Source: Alphaproteobacteria bacterium UBA6149
Lineage (GTDB): Bacteria > Pseudomonadota > Alphaproteobacteria > Rickettsiales > UBA998
Direction of reading: 5' to 3'
Assembly (NCBI GenBank): GCA_002423155.1
Contig: DIUV01000050.1
Span: forward strand, 53,787-102,178
DNA: 48,392 bases
Shown piece by piece: positions 34,205-42,543 of the stretch. Numbering within the stretch: the stretch's first letter is position 1; each line of letters opens with the position of its first letter. The notes beneath the pieces were generated by a model. It was not told where the DNA came from, searched no databases, and was given only the letters and a program-made list of their open reading frames with translations. Both the position numbers and the translations under genes were made by a program.

Positions 34205-34314
34205 ATTAAACTTTGTGTGCAGGGTTTATTGCTGAAAATTTTTCATTAGTCAACCCCCTTCAAATAATATTTTTTCACCTTCTCAAGGATTGCACAAGCT
34301 AAGTTTTTGCTTTA

Positions 34315-34399
34315 CCATACTCATTTCACTTAAAAATCACCCAAATACTAAATGAAATGAGTATGGGGGTGCGACTGCATCCCCGCCGCCCATGCGGCG
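34315..34399. other. Three-hairpin structured element, copy 2
   Basis: Hairpin 1 pairs CCATACTCATTTCA (34315-34328) with TGAAATGAGTATGG (34353-34366). Hairpin 2 is GGGGGTGC-GACT-GCATCCCC (34365-34384). Hairpin 3 is CGCCGC-CCAT-GCGGCG (34384-34399). Compared with the copy at 438-519 the GACT loop and the hairpin-1 loop (TTAAAA...TACTAAAT) are conserved, while the stems differ by paired changes. It lies in the leader region of dapB if transcribed rightward. Confidence 0.6.
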
Positions 34400-34466
34400 T
34401 TAAGCCTTAGTGGCGTTTTAACGTTAACTTTAGAATTTAACATTATAAAAAATTAAGGTTATAAAA

Positions 34467-35243
34467 ATGAGAATAGCAATCGCTGGCTGTTTAGGCAGAA
34501 TGGGAAAAACTTTGCTGGAAGTGGTTGCCGCCCAACCAGACATTACACTGGCTGGCGGGAGCGTACAGACACATAAATTAGCAGATGCAAAAAAACTATA
34601 TCCGCATTTACTAATCAGTGACAATATAGCTGAAATCATAAACAATTCTGATGCAATTATTGATTTTACCACCCCTGAACATTCTTTGCAAATTGCCCAG
34701 ATATGCGCTCAAACAAACAAAATACATATTTGCGGAACCACGGGATTTTCGGCTGCCGATTTAAGCGAATTTGCCAATTACGGCGCAAAAGCACGGATTA
34801 TTCATGCCCCCAATATGAGCATCTGTGTAACTTTATTCATGCGCTTGGTCGAGCAAGTATCCGCCATATTAGATGAAGAATATGATATTGAAATCAGCGA
34901 AATGCATCACCGTTTTAAAGCAGATGCCCCGTCGGGAACCGCTTTGGGGCTCGGCAAAGCGGCCGCCAAAGGGCGCGGCGTTGTGCTGGAGGAAGTAGCA
35001 GTACGTGGACGCGATGGCATAACAGGCGCCCGCCAATCTGGCAGCATTGGCTTTGCCGCTTTACGCGGAGGAGATGTAGTGGGAGATCATACAGTTACCT
35101 TCGCAGGAATTGGCGAACGTTTAGAGCTAACCCACAAAGCCTCAAATAGAGAAATTTATGCACGCGGCGCCATCCGCGCGGCTCTTTGGGCACAAAAACA
35201 ACCTGCGGGATATTATTCGATGAATGATGTTCTAGGCATTTAA
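34467..35243 (+). CDS. dapB: 4-hydroxy-tetrahydrodipicolinate reductase
   Basis: The 258-residue enzyme catalyses the second committed step towards lysine and meso-diaminopimelate, reducing HTPA with NAD(P)H. The N-terminal Rossmann loop is IAGCLGRMGKTL, followed by DFTTPEHS and CGTTGFSAAD. The substrate-binding and catalytic segment is SEMHHRFKADAPSGTALGLG, with the GSIGFAALRGGDVVGDHTV region after it. AAGG lies eight bases before the ATG. It is transcribed alone. The upstream 260 bases contain the three-hairpin element. Confidence 0.97.
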   Translation: MRIAIAGCLGRMGKTLLEVVAAQPDITLAGGSVQTHKLADAKKLYPHLLISDNIAEIINNSDAIIDFTTPEHSLQIAQICAQTNKIHICGTTGFSAADLSEFANYGAKARIIHAPNMSICVTLFMRLVEQVSAILDEEYDIEISEMHHRFKADAPSGTALGLGKAAAKGRGVVLEEVAVRGRDGITGARQSGSIGFAALRGGDVVGDHTVTFAGIGERLELTHKASNREIYARGAIRAALWAQKQPAGYYSMNDVLGI

Positions 35244-35387
35244 TAGATTGCCCTGATAGGTTGCTTGAAAAACTTGCACATATATTTATTTCTGTGATAA
35301 TGGTTCGGTTTTCAATTGGTGCCTTAATTTTATTTTGGGCTTAATTTTATTTTGGTAAGTATAAAACTCTTGCCGTTACGAGGTGAA

Positions 35388-36803
35388 ATGTCTGCTACTT
35401 TTATAAATAAGCTCAAGAACGTAAATATTTCTGGGCGCGAAGTTTTTCCTATCGTTGAAGGTGGAAAAGGAATTGGCGCAACTAACGGACAAAGCGCGGG
35501 TGCTTTTGCTGCGGCTGGTGCGGTAGGCACTTTTTCAGGCGTAAATGCAGAACGTCGTGACGAAACCGGCAATATCATTCCCTATATATATCACAGCAAA
35601 ACTCGGCGCGAACGCCACGAAGAATTAATAAGCATGAGCATTGAAGGTGCGGTACAACAAGCCCGTATTGCCCATGAAATTTCGGGCGGCAATGGACGCA
35701 TCCACATGAATGTATTGTGGGAAATGGGCGGAGCAGAACGCGTATTACAAGGCGTTTTAGAGCGTAGTAATGGCATGATTCACGGCATCACCTGCGGCGC
35801 GGGCATGCCTTATCGCTTGGGTGAAATTGCTGAAAAATATCAAGTTTATTACCATCCGATTGTTTCTTCCATGCGTGCTTTTCGCGCTTTATGGAAACGC
35901 ACCTATTCTAAAACCAAAGATTGGTTAGGCAGCGTAGTCTATGAAGATCCTTGGTTGGCTGGTGGTCATAATGGCTTATCCAACGGCGAGGACCCAGAAA
36001 AACCCCAAGACCCATATCCACGCGTGGCGGAAATTCGCGCATTTATGAATGAAGTCGGACTAAATGACGTGCCGATTATTATGGCTGGCGGCGCTTGGCA
36101 TTTAAAAGATTGGGAAAGCTGGTTGGATAATCCTGCGATTGGTCCCATTGCTTTTCAATTCGGCACGCGCCCGTTACTTACCCAAGAAAGCCCGATTCCA
36201 GATGTCTGGAAAAAACGCTTACTGACGCTAAAAGAAGGCGAAATATTTTTAAACCGCTTTAGCCCAACCGGATTTTATTCTTCAGCCGTAAATAACGGCT
36301 TCATCCAAGAATTACGCGCCCGTAACGACCACCAAATAGATTTTCGCAATCAGGCGGATAGCGAATTTTCTGCCAGCATCCCTTTTGGTCCCCGTGCTCG
36401 CCCTATCTATGTGCGCCCCGAAGATGCAGAAAAAGCGGCAAACTGGATAAAAGCAGGCTTTAGCGAGAGCATGAAAACCCCCGATGAAACCATAATTTTT
36501 GCCACTCCTGAACGCGCCGCGAGCATTCATGAAGACCAAGTAAATTGCATGGGATGCCTCAGCCAGTGCCGCTTTAGTAATTGGATGGAACATAGCGCCG
36601 AACATTCCACCGGCAAACGCGCCGATCCGCGCAGTTTTTGCATTCAAAAAACTTTGCAAGATATTATTGACGGCAATGATGTAGAAAACCAACTAATGTT
36701 TTCGGGACATAATGCCTATAAATTTGGGCTGGATGAATTTTATGCAGGTGGCTTTGTACCCAGCGTGAAAGAATTGATAGATAGGATTCGGACGGGTTAT
36801 TAG
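35388..36803 (+). CDS. Nitronate monooxygenase-like FMN oxidoreductase with C-terminal Cys cluster
   Basis: The 471-residue protein belongs to the nitronate monooxygenase/2-nitropropane dioxygenase-like flavoenzymes (FMN TIM barrel). Visible are the N-terminal GREVFPIVEGGKGIGATNGQ, HGITCGAGMPYRLGEIAEKY, VPIIMAGGAWHLKDWESWL and GPIAFQFGTRPLLTQES. It is longer than classical enzymes (about 320-380) and carries a cysteine cluster, NCMGCLSQCRFSNW, near residue 400. This could bind metal or an Fe-S cluster. I use the ATG at 35388, which has GAGG four bases upstream; a TTG at 35352 is poorer. The substrate is unknown. The next gene, also cysteine-rich, begins three bases after the stop. Confidence 0.8.
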   Translation: MSATFINKLKNVNISGREVFPIVEGGKGIGATNGQSAGAFAAAGAVGTFSGVNAERRDETGNIIPYIYHSKTRRERHEELISMSIEGAVQQARIAHEISGGNGRIHMNVLWEMGGAERVLQGVLERSNGMIHGITCGAGMPYRLGEIAEKYQVYYHPIVSSMRAFRALWKRTYSKTKDWLGSVVYEDPWLAGGHNGLSNGEDPEKPQDPYPRVAEIRAFMNEVGLNDVPIIMAGGAWHLKDWESWLDNPAIGPIAFQFGTRPLLTQESPIPDVWKKRLLTLKEGEIFLNRFSPTGFYSSAVNNGFIQELRARNDHQIDFRNQADSEFSASIPFGPRARPIYVRPEDAEKAANWIKAGFSESMKTPDETIIFATPERAASIHEDQVNCMGCLSQCRFSNWMEHSAEHSTGKRADPRSFCIQKTLQDIIDGNDVENQLMFSGHNAYKFGLDEFYAGGFVPSVKELIDRIRTGY

Positions 36804-36805
36804 AG

Positions 36806-37240
36806 ATGCCCATAAAGAATTCTACAAAAAAAGATTTTATACAGCCGAGCTTCATTAGTAAGCCAATTAAGGAAATGACCACACAAGAGTGGGAATCTTT
36901 ATGTGATGGTTGCGGTTTATGCTGTCAGTTACGCGTGCAAGATATTGATACGGGTGATATTGCGCTTTCCAATGTGGCTTGTCGTTATTTATGCTTAAAA
37001 ACCCATCATTGTAGCGATTATGAAAACCGTGAAAAGAACGTGGCAGACTGCATTAAAATTACTCCCGATAATGTACAAGAATTAGACTGGTTACCCCATA
37101 GTTGCGCTTATCGTTTAGTAGCGACAGGAGAAGAGCTGCCGCGCTGGCATCATCTTGTTTGTGGAGATGTAAAGCGCGTGCATCGCGTCGGTCCTTCGAT
37201 GAAAAATGAGCTTATTTCCGAAGATGAGGCGGATTGGTGA
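36806..37240 (+). CDS. YcgN/UPF0260 family cysteine-cluster protein
   Basis: The 144-residue protein contains LCDGCGLCCQ near residue 35 and further cysteines in NVACRYLCLKTHHCSDYE and ADCIKITPDN, with WLPHSCAYRLVATGEELP. This is the pattern of the YcgN (YkgJ-like) putative zinc- or iron-chelating family of unknown function. It follows the flavoenzyme gene by three bases, so they are co-translated. The N-terminus (about 20 residues) is longer than needed, but no nearer ATG fits better than the one at 36806. Confidence 0.85.
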   Translation: MPIKNSTKKDFIQPSFISKPIKEMTTQEWESLCDGCGLCCQLRVQDIDTGDIALSNVACRYLCLKTHHCSDYENREKNVADCIKITPDNVQELDWLPHSCAYRLVATGEELPRWHHLVCGDVKRVHRVGPSMKNELISEDEADW

Positions 37241-37338
37241 TGTTTTGTTAGGGTTTATTTGTTATGATGGTGGCTAGTTAAATTATATGTTATCTATTCC
37301 ACCATGCTATTGAATTTATTTTTTATTGACTTGCAAAA

Positions 37339-37449
37339 ATATTCTCCATCGTCATTCCTGCGTCGGCAGGAATCTCTTTTTCCACTTGCGAGAACTTCAT
37401 TTGTGGGGGCAGAGATTCCTGCCTACGCAGGAATAACGATGGAGGATAT
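37339..37449. repeat. Palindromic repeat, CGTCATTCCTGCG type
   Basis: ATATTCTCCATCGT at 37339 is mirrored by ACGATGGAGGATAT ending at 37449 (one mismatch), and each arm carries an ATTCCTGC..GCAGGAAT hairpin. It is a single REP-like palindrome of a type seen in many bacteria. It lies between the YcgN-like gene and the unknown gene at 37515 and is the source of a false open frame. Confidence 0.8.
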
Positions 37450-37514
37450 GGGGTTTTTATGTTGTTTTTCAGCATGTAACCCCTCCCACAGCTTTAAAAC
37501 GAAAGAAATCTAGT

Positions 37515-38348
37515 ATGGGAAATGCTAAAGTTTTGTCAGTTTTGCCAGTTATTGATGGTATTTATCAAAATATTTGCCGCATGGAAGCAGAATTTCAGAT
37601 TTTGGGCTTAGAGGGAGATTTTCGTCCGCGGATAGAATATTATCACGATGCGGTGCGTGCCTTAACTTCGGGAGAAAGTTCCACAAGCAAACATAGCCGC
37701 TTATCCGTTGAGCGTTTAGCTTATGATGTTTCGATGTTACGCACGATTATTAGCAAACCTCTACATGCAGGGCGAGGAAATGGGCATTTGTCGGCTAATA
37801 ATGATTTAGTTACAAACGAGAATGCCACAAATTTTTGCGAAACAAGTAGCGAGGTGCGCAGCGAATTATCCAGACTTTACAAAGACTATACGGTGTTATT
37901 TGTCGCTTTGTTAGCGGAAAAAGCGGATTATAATTCCCAAATCCGCACCGAAGAAGCCGACGTTATTATTGCCGATTGTTTTATGTTGCAAGAAATGTTG
38001 CAAAAATTTGATGCAGGTAAAATTGATCGCACAGCATTGATAGCCGCAGCAGATGCGCTAGAACATGATGAATTACGCCGCACCATAAAAACTATTTTAC
38101 AGCAACCCAAGCTAGAAAAAATCGCCCTCACCCAAGTACAAGGCAAGCTGCAAACCACCAAAGAGAGTTTACGGCAAGAAATTAAAACGATTAATCATGC
38201 CGGTCTAAATTTTGCCACCGGCAGGCTAGCCGTTTATGAAGATGCCAAAGAAACCGTGAAACGCTTAGCAAATGAAGGGCTAAACGTAGCAGGAAAATTT
38301 GTTGAAGGGGCAATGCAACAATCAACCGGGCGCGGACGGGGTGTTTAA
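37515..38348 (+). CDS. Hypothetical helical protein
   Basis: I do not recognise this 277-residue protein. It has no signal peptide or membrane helix and is predicted largely alpha-helical, with charged stretches (LQTTKESLRQEIKTINHAG, YEDAKETVKRLANEGLN). A Gly/Arg-rich end (TGRGRGV) closes the chain. The N-terminus MGNAKVLSVLPVIDG has no clear ribosome site. Downstream is a family A MITE. Codon use looks like that of the neighbours, so it is likely a real gene, but its partners and function are unknown. Confidence 0.7.
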   Translation: MGNAKVLSVLPVIDGIYQNICRMEAEFQILGLEGDFRPRIEYYHDAVRALTSGESSTSKHSRLSVERLAYDVSMLRTIISKPLHAGRGNGHLSANNDLVTNENATNFCETSSEVRSELSRLYKDYTVLFVALLAEKADYNSQIRTEEADVIIADCFMLQEMLQKFDAGKIDRTALIAAADALEHDELRRTIKTILQQPKLEKIALTQVQGKLQTTKESLRQEIKTINHAGLNFATGRLAVYEDAKETVKRLANEGLNVAGKFVEGAMQQSTGRGRGV

Positions 38349-38365
38349 CAAGCTATAGAGAATTC

Positions 38366-38602
38366 TACTCTACACGACAGCATTCTTAACAACACAATTT
38401 TCATTATACAACAGTAAGTTATATGGACAATCTATCCATTGTCATACCTATGCAGGGCGGTATCCATGTCTATCAATTAGCTGTTAAGCCAATGGTTTGG
38501 CATGGATACCGCCCTGCATAGGTATGACAACGGATGGTTTTTATAAAAAATCATTTTTATTCAATGTGATGTCGTTTGTTAATAGTACTGTCGTGTAGAG
38601 TA
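38366..38602. repeat. MITE, family A copy 3
   Basis: TACTCTACACGACAG at 38366 and CTGTCGTGTAGAGTA ending at 38602 are perfect inverted ends. The core (about 38440-38530) is a palindrome of the GTCATACCTATGCAGGGCGG type. The length of 237 bases equals that of copy 4. I see no target duplication. Confidence 0.8.
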
Positions 38603-38632
38603 ATAAAATCCTACAAAAAGAAATTCCCACAC

Positions 38633-38672
38633 AAAAAAACCCTCCTTATTTTTCAATAAGGAGGGTTTTTTA
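38633..38672. terminator. Bidirectional rho-independent terminator
   Basis: CCCTCCTTATT (38640-38650) pairs with AATAAGGAGGG (38655-38665) around TTTC, with an A-run before and a T-run after. It is correctly placed to terminate amtB on the minus strand and any transcript arriving from the left. Confidence 0.9.
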
Positions 38673-38697
38673 AAGCGTAGTTATTTATAAAACCAAA

Positions 38698-40050
38698 TTA
38701 TTTATAAACATGCACTGATTCGCCATGTAGCGCCAAATCTAATCCACTACGTTCTACTTCTTCACTAACGCGCAATCCAACGATTATATCTACTAGTTTT
38801 AAAAGTACATAAGTAGCCGCGCCAGAATAAACAATAGTGATTACTACGGCAATTATCTGGGCAATTATTTGATTATGATTACCTTCTAACACGCCAGAAA
38901 ATCCACCAACGTCTTTTAATGCAAATACACCAGTTAATATTGCGCCAATAATTCCGCCCACTCCATGAATGCCGAAAACATCCAAAGAATCATCGTAACC
39001 CAGACGTTCTTTTAACAAAGCAACCGCCGCATAGCAAGATAACCCACCCGCAATACCAATGATTAAAGAACCAGAAAAATCAACAAATCCTGCCGCAGGA
39101 GTGATGGCAACTAAGCCTGCCACTGCACCAGAAATTCCGCCTGCAACACTTGGTTTGCCTTTATGTTTCCACTCTACCACAATCCAAGTAAGCGCAGCGA
39201 TAGCCGCAGAACTATTAGTAACCAACATAGCAATTCCTGCCTGCCCGCCTGCAACTAAGGCAGAACCAGCGTTGAAACCAAACCAACCTACCCATAACAA
39301 GCCCGCACCAATAACGCTAAGCACTAGATTATTAGAAGTTGATTGGCTGGAATTAAGGCTCTTGCCCAATACCAATGCAGCAACCAGACCAGAAATACCC
39401 GAAGTTATATGTACTACGGTTCCCCCTGCAAAATCTAAGGCAGTTCCAAAGCCAAACATTCCTGCATAGTCTTTTAAACCAACCCCACCAATTGCACCAC
39501 CGGGTCCCCATACAGCATGAGCAACTGGAGCATAAACCACGATTACCCAAAGCACTGCAAAGAGCAACACCGCAGTAAACTTGATTCTATCCGCAACCGA
39601 ACCAACTAATATGGCTGTGGCAATTATAGCAAAAGTCATCTGAAACATAATGAAAACATTTTCTGGAATTGCCCCAAACAAACTATTAATCCCAACTCCT
39701 GCAAGCATAATTTTGCTCACACTGCCAACCCAAGGAGATCCTTCGGTAAAGGCTAAGCTATAGCCAATAATCGGCCAAACTAAACTTACGGCACAAGTTA
39801 TAACAAAAGTTTGCATTAAAGTAGCCAGCACATTGTCTTTACGAACTAAGCCGCCGTAAAACAATGCCAACCCCGGTAAAGTCATTAATAGAACCAGCAA
39901 TGATGATACTAACATCCAACTAGTATCTGCCTTATCCAAAGTGGGAGCTGCATCTGCAGCCCAAGCTGAGCTTGCCAAAATTGCCAAGCCAGAGCTTGCC
40001 AAAATTGGTTTTGCCATAAATTCCAGCAATTTATTCTTTTTGCTCTTCAT
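38698..40050 (-). CDS. amtB: Ammonium transporter
   Basis: The 450-residue Amt/MEP/Rh family channel conducts ammonium across the inner membrane. A signal sequence ends near ASSAWAADAAP, followed by eleven hydrophobic segments. Signatures are LFYGGLVRKDNVLATLMQ, a pore-histidine segment GGTVVHITSGISGL, WVGWFGFNAGSAL and DVFGIHGVGGIIGAILTGVFA with the second conserved histidine. The C-terminal tail (VGLRVSEEVERSGLDLALHGE) is the part that PII proteins usually contact. No glnK gene adjoins it: upstream lies a MITE instead. Confidence 0.95.
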   Translation of the reverse strand: MKSKKNKLLEFMAKPILASSGLAILASSAWAADAAPTLDKADTSWMLVSSLLVLLMTLPGLALFYGGLVRKDNVLATLMQTFVITCAVSLVWPIIGYSLAFTEGSPWVGSVSKIMLAGVGINSLFGAIPENVFIMFQMTFAIIATAILVGSVADRIKFTAVLLFAVLWVIVVYAPVAHAVWGPGGAIGGVGLKDYAGMFGFGTALDFAGGTVVHITSGISGLVAALVLGKSLNSSQSTSNNLVLSVIGAGLLWVGWFGFNAGSALVAGGQAGIAMLVTNSSAAIAALTWIVVEWKHKGKPSVAGGISGAVAGLVAITPAAGFVDFSGSLIIGIAGGLSCYAAVALLKERLGYDDSLDVFGIHGVGGIIGAILTGVFALKDVGGFSGVLEGNHNQIIAQIIAVVITIVYSGAATYVLLKLVDIIVGLRVSEEVERSGLDLALHGESVHVYK

Positions 40051-40059
40051 AAGTCCCCC

Positions 40060-40103
40060 ATGTTTTTAAATATTATGTTTTTAAATATTATGTTTTCAAA
40101 TAT
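40060..40103. repeat. Tandem 15-base repeat upstream of amtB
   Basis: Three copies of ATGTTTTTAAATATT run in tandem, the last with one change (ATGTTTTCAAATAT). The family A element at 40104 is inserted into the third unit. It lies just upstream of amtB, so it may overlap that gene's promoter. Confidence 0.7.
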
Positions 40104-40340
40104 ACCCTACACGACAGTAAGGTTAATTTTATATAAGTCATTGAATTGTAGTTATATAAAAGTTTTGCGGGCGAGTTCCCCCTCCCCTTGCGGGAGGGGG
40201 CTAGGGGGAGGGGTGAGCCATACTGAGAGTTCTCAACAAGCTTCACCCCCCCTCCCCTACCCCGCAAAGGGGGGAGGGAGTTAGTCCGCATTACAATTCA
40301 ACAACTTATACAAAATTAATCTTACCGTCGTGTAGAATGT
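40104..40340. repeat. MITE, family A copy 4, with 9-base target duplication
   Basis: The ends are ACCCTACACGACAG and the reverse complement of CCGTCGTGTAGAATGT. TTCAAATAT is duplicated on both sides (40095-40103 and 40341-40349). The core is a C/G-rich palindrome with CCCCCTCCCC and GGGAGGGGG arms. It lies between amtB and the divergent chemoreceptor gene. Confidence 0.85.
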
Positions 40341-40510
40341 TTCAAATATTATGTTTTTAATGTTTTATTGTTTAAGTATAGCTATTTTGTCACAAATGAC
40401 TTTAAACATTACAACGGTTTTTATTTGATTTGCAATAGTTGTTTTGTTTTCTATGCTATATATATTACTTTCAATCGTCGGTTGTTTTTATCCTTTTGGA
40501 GATTTATTTT

Positions 40511-42184
40511 ATGAATATTAGGCAGCGTTTATTCTTACTCTCGGGAATAGCTATTGTTTCTACCACTATTCAATATGGTGGGGCTTATTTCACAGGTAAA
40601 TTTTCAGAAAGTAATTTTTCTGAGTCTTCAGGAGTATCTAAAAATAGCTCGGTAACACAGGATATGCAATTATCCACCAAAGAAATGCTCTTAGCCGCAA
40701 TGGATGCAATTGTTGACAAAAATTCTGGCAAAGTAGAGGCTGAACGCAAAGAAATAGTTGCGCAAGAAATTGAAAAAATCAAAAAAGGGCTAACTAAAAT
40801 AAATGTAGAGAATGCCTCTAATGAAGAAAAACTTCTAATGAAAAACATCAGCAATATAATTGATGAATTACAACCAGCAATCAGCCATGATTTATTTGGG
40901 GCGATAGAAAATCACGCCCCAGAAGCAGTTTTTAATGAAGTTGACGATAAGATAGACGGCTTAGGCGAAGCTCTTTCTAACAATCTGGTAGATTTACGTA
41001 AAAATTATGATGCTGATTATAACGCAACTCAGGAAAAATTTTCAGGAACATATCAATTATTACATATAATCCAATTTGCCCTGTTTATCGTAATATTATT
41101 AATCGTAGTTCCATTTACAACCGCAACCAATCGGCAGGTTAGCGGTTCCTTAGCACGTTTAGTAGAAGCAATTAATCGCCTACAAAGAAAAGATTTTTCT
41201 TTCAAGATACCCTGTACAGAGCGTGAAGATGAAATTGGCGAAATTGCCCGTGCCCTAGGCGATTTTCGCGAGGCGGCACAACACTCGCAAGAGCTGGAAG
41301 AATTGCACGACAAGGAAAACGAGCTGAAGGAAGTTCGGCGGCAAAAGATTGAAAAATTAATCTCTGATTTTAACAAAAAATCATCAGATGCCTTGCTAGT
41401 AGTCAGCTCCGCAACGGAACAATTGCAACATACCGCACAAAATGTTGCCAATCAAATATCCGCGGTTAGCACTAAATCTGCCAATGTTTCTTATTCTTCT
41501 AACGAAACCATGTCTAACGTACAGACCGTTGCTTCCGCAGCGGAGCAAATGTCTGCTTCCGTGCGCGAAATTTCGCAACAAATCAACCGCTCTACGTCTG
41601 TAATTCACGAAGCAGTATCACGCACGGGCGAGGCAGATGCTTCTGCCCACCAACTTTCGCAAGTTAGCAATGAAATCGGCAACATTGCCGTTTTGATTGA
41701 AGATATTGCCGGACAAATTAATTTATTGGCTCTCAACGCCACTATCGAATCTGCCCGCGCAGGTGAAGCAGGCAAAGGCTTCGCTGTGGTAGCCGCCGAA
41801 GTTAAAAGTCTCGCCCAACAAACCACCAAAGCAACCGAAGAAATCAAGCAACAAATTGTTAATGTTCAAGAAATTGCTGGTCAAGTTGCCAGTGTATTAC
41901 AACACATAAAAGACGCCATCGCACGAGTAAATGAATATTCTTCCAGCATTTCCGCCGCAGTGGAAGAGCAAACTTCGGTTACACATGAAATAGTAATAAA
42001 CATGCAAACCGCTGCCAGTGGGGTGGGACAAATTAACCGCGATATTGGCGATGTATCTAGCTCAGCAGTACAAGTTAATAATTCCTCGCAAGAAGTATTA
42101 ATAGCATCAGAAACCTTGTCACGGCAAATGCATGCTTTAAACAATGATATTTCCAGCTTTGTGGGGAATATTAATGCGGCTTAG
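40511..42184 (+). CDS. Methyl-accepting chemotaxis protein
   Basis: The 557-residue receptor has a membrane helix near the N-terminus and a periplasmic sensor of about 160 residues without recognisable family signature. A second helix (FALFIVILLIVVPFTT), a HAMP domain and a cytoplasmic signalling domain follow. The hairpin tip that contacts CheA and CheW is clear (IEDIAGQINLLALNATIESA, RAGEAGKGFAVVAAEV). No C-terminal CheR-binding pentapeptide is seen. The ATG at 40511 has GGAG nine bases upstream; the longer frame from 40439 adds a poor leader. No other chemotaxis or flagellar genes are in the window, so it is an orphan receptor. Its ligand is unknown. Confidence 0.95.
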   Translation: MNIRQRLFLLSGIAIVSTTIQYGGAYFTGKFSESNFSESSGVSKNSSVTQDMQLSTKEMLLAAMDAIVDKNSGKVEAERKEIVAQEIEKIKKGLTKINVENASNEEKLLMKNISNIIDELQPAISHDLFGAIENHAPEAVFNEVDDKIDGLGEALSNNLVDLRKNYDADYNATQEKFSGTYQLLHIIQFALFIVILLIVVPFTTATNRQVSGSLARLVEAINRLQRKDFSFKIPCTEREDEIGEIARALGDFREAAQHSQELEELHDKENELKEVRRQKIEKLISDFNKKSSDALLVVSSATEQLQHTAQNVANQISAVSTKSANVSYSSNETMSNVQTVASAAEQMSASVREISQQINRSTSVIHEAVSRTGEADASAHQLSQVSNEIGNIAVLIEDIAGQINLLALNATIESARAGEAGKGFAVVAAEVKSLAQQTTKATEEIKQQIVNVQEIAGQVASVLQHIKDAIARVNEYSSSISAAVEEQTSVTHEIVINMQTAASGVGQINRDIGDVSSSAVQVNNSSQEVLIASETLSRQMHALNNDISSFVGNINAA

Positions 42185-42191
42185 TTTTGTG

Positions 42192-42458
42192 TACACTACA
42201 CGACATTTTTTTGGCGCCATAGAATGTTTGTTAAATATCAACCCTCTCGGTCGTCATCCCCGCCCAACCTTTGTTAAAAAAAGAGGGGCGGGGATCTCGG
42301 GACACAAAAAAGACCTAATTTGTAGCCATAGATCCCCGCCCCTCTTTTTTTAACAAAGGTTGGGCGGGGATGACAACCGAGAGTTCAAAGCAACACCTTT
42401 AAATATTTTTATTATTCAATGTATTGCAGCCTTATTAACCTTACTGTCGTGTAGAGTG
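42192..42458. repeat. MITE, family A copy 5
   Basis: The left end reads CACTACACGACA and the right end is TGTCGTGTAGAGTG. The right half matches copy 1 closely (GTTAATAAGGCTGCAAT, ATTGAATAATAAAAATATTT), whereas the left half is divergent. The core is the long palindrome at 42244-42383. No target duplication is visible, so the left end is probably decayed or rearranged. Confidence 0.75.
42244..42383. repeat. Long palindrome with 53-base arms
   Basis: Arms at 42244-42296 and 42331-42383 are reverse complements over 53 bases with one mismatch, beginning CTCTCGGTCGTCATCCCCG. Each arm itself contains CCCCGCCC...GGGCGGGG. It belongs with the palindromes at 18122-18224 and 48261-48339 but has an extra AACCTTTGTTAAAAAAAGA insert in both arms. 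Confidence 0.85.
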
Positions 42459-42543
42459 ATAATTGTCATTAAAAATTCACAATACAATTAGTTATTATAG
42501 GTTATACTTGAACATAGTACATTCTATGTAAGGTGAGGTGATT

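Noticed and set aside
37304..37513. 69-residue open frame ahead of the unknown gene
   Set aside because: Most of it is the palindromic repeat at 37339-37449 and there is no ribosome site.
40051..40438. A glnK gene linked to amtB
   Set aside because: The upstream region holds only tandem repeats and a MITE, with no PII-like coding sequence.
42190..42460. Possible CRISPR array or tandem repeats
   Set aside because: The repeats are inverted, not direct and evenly spaced, and no cas genes are present in the window.
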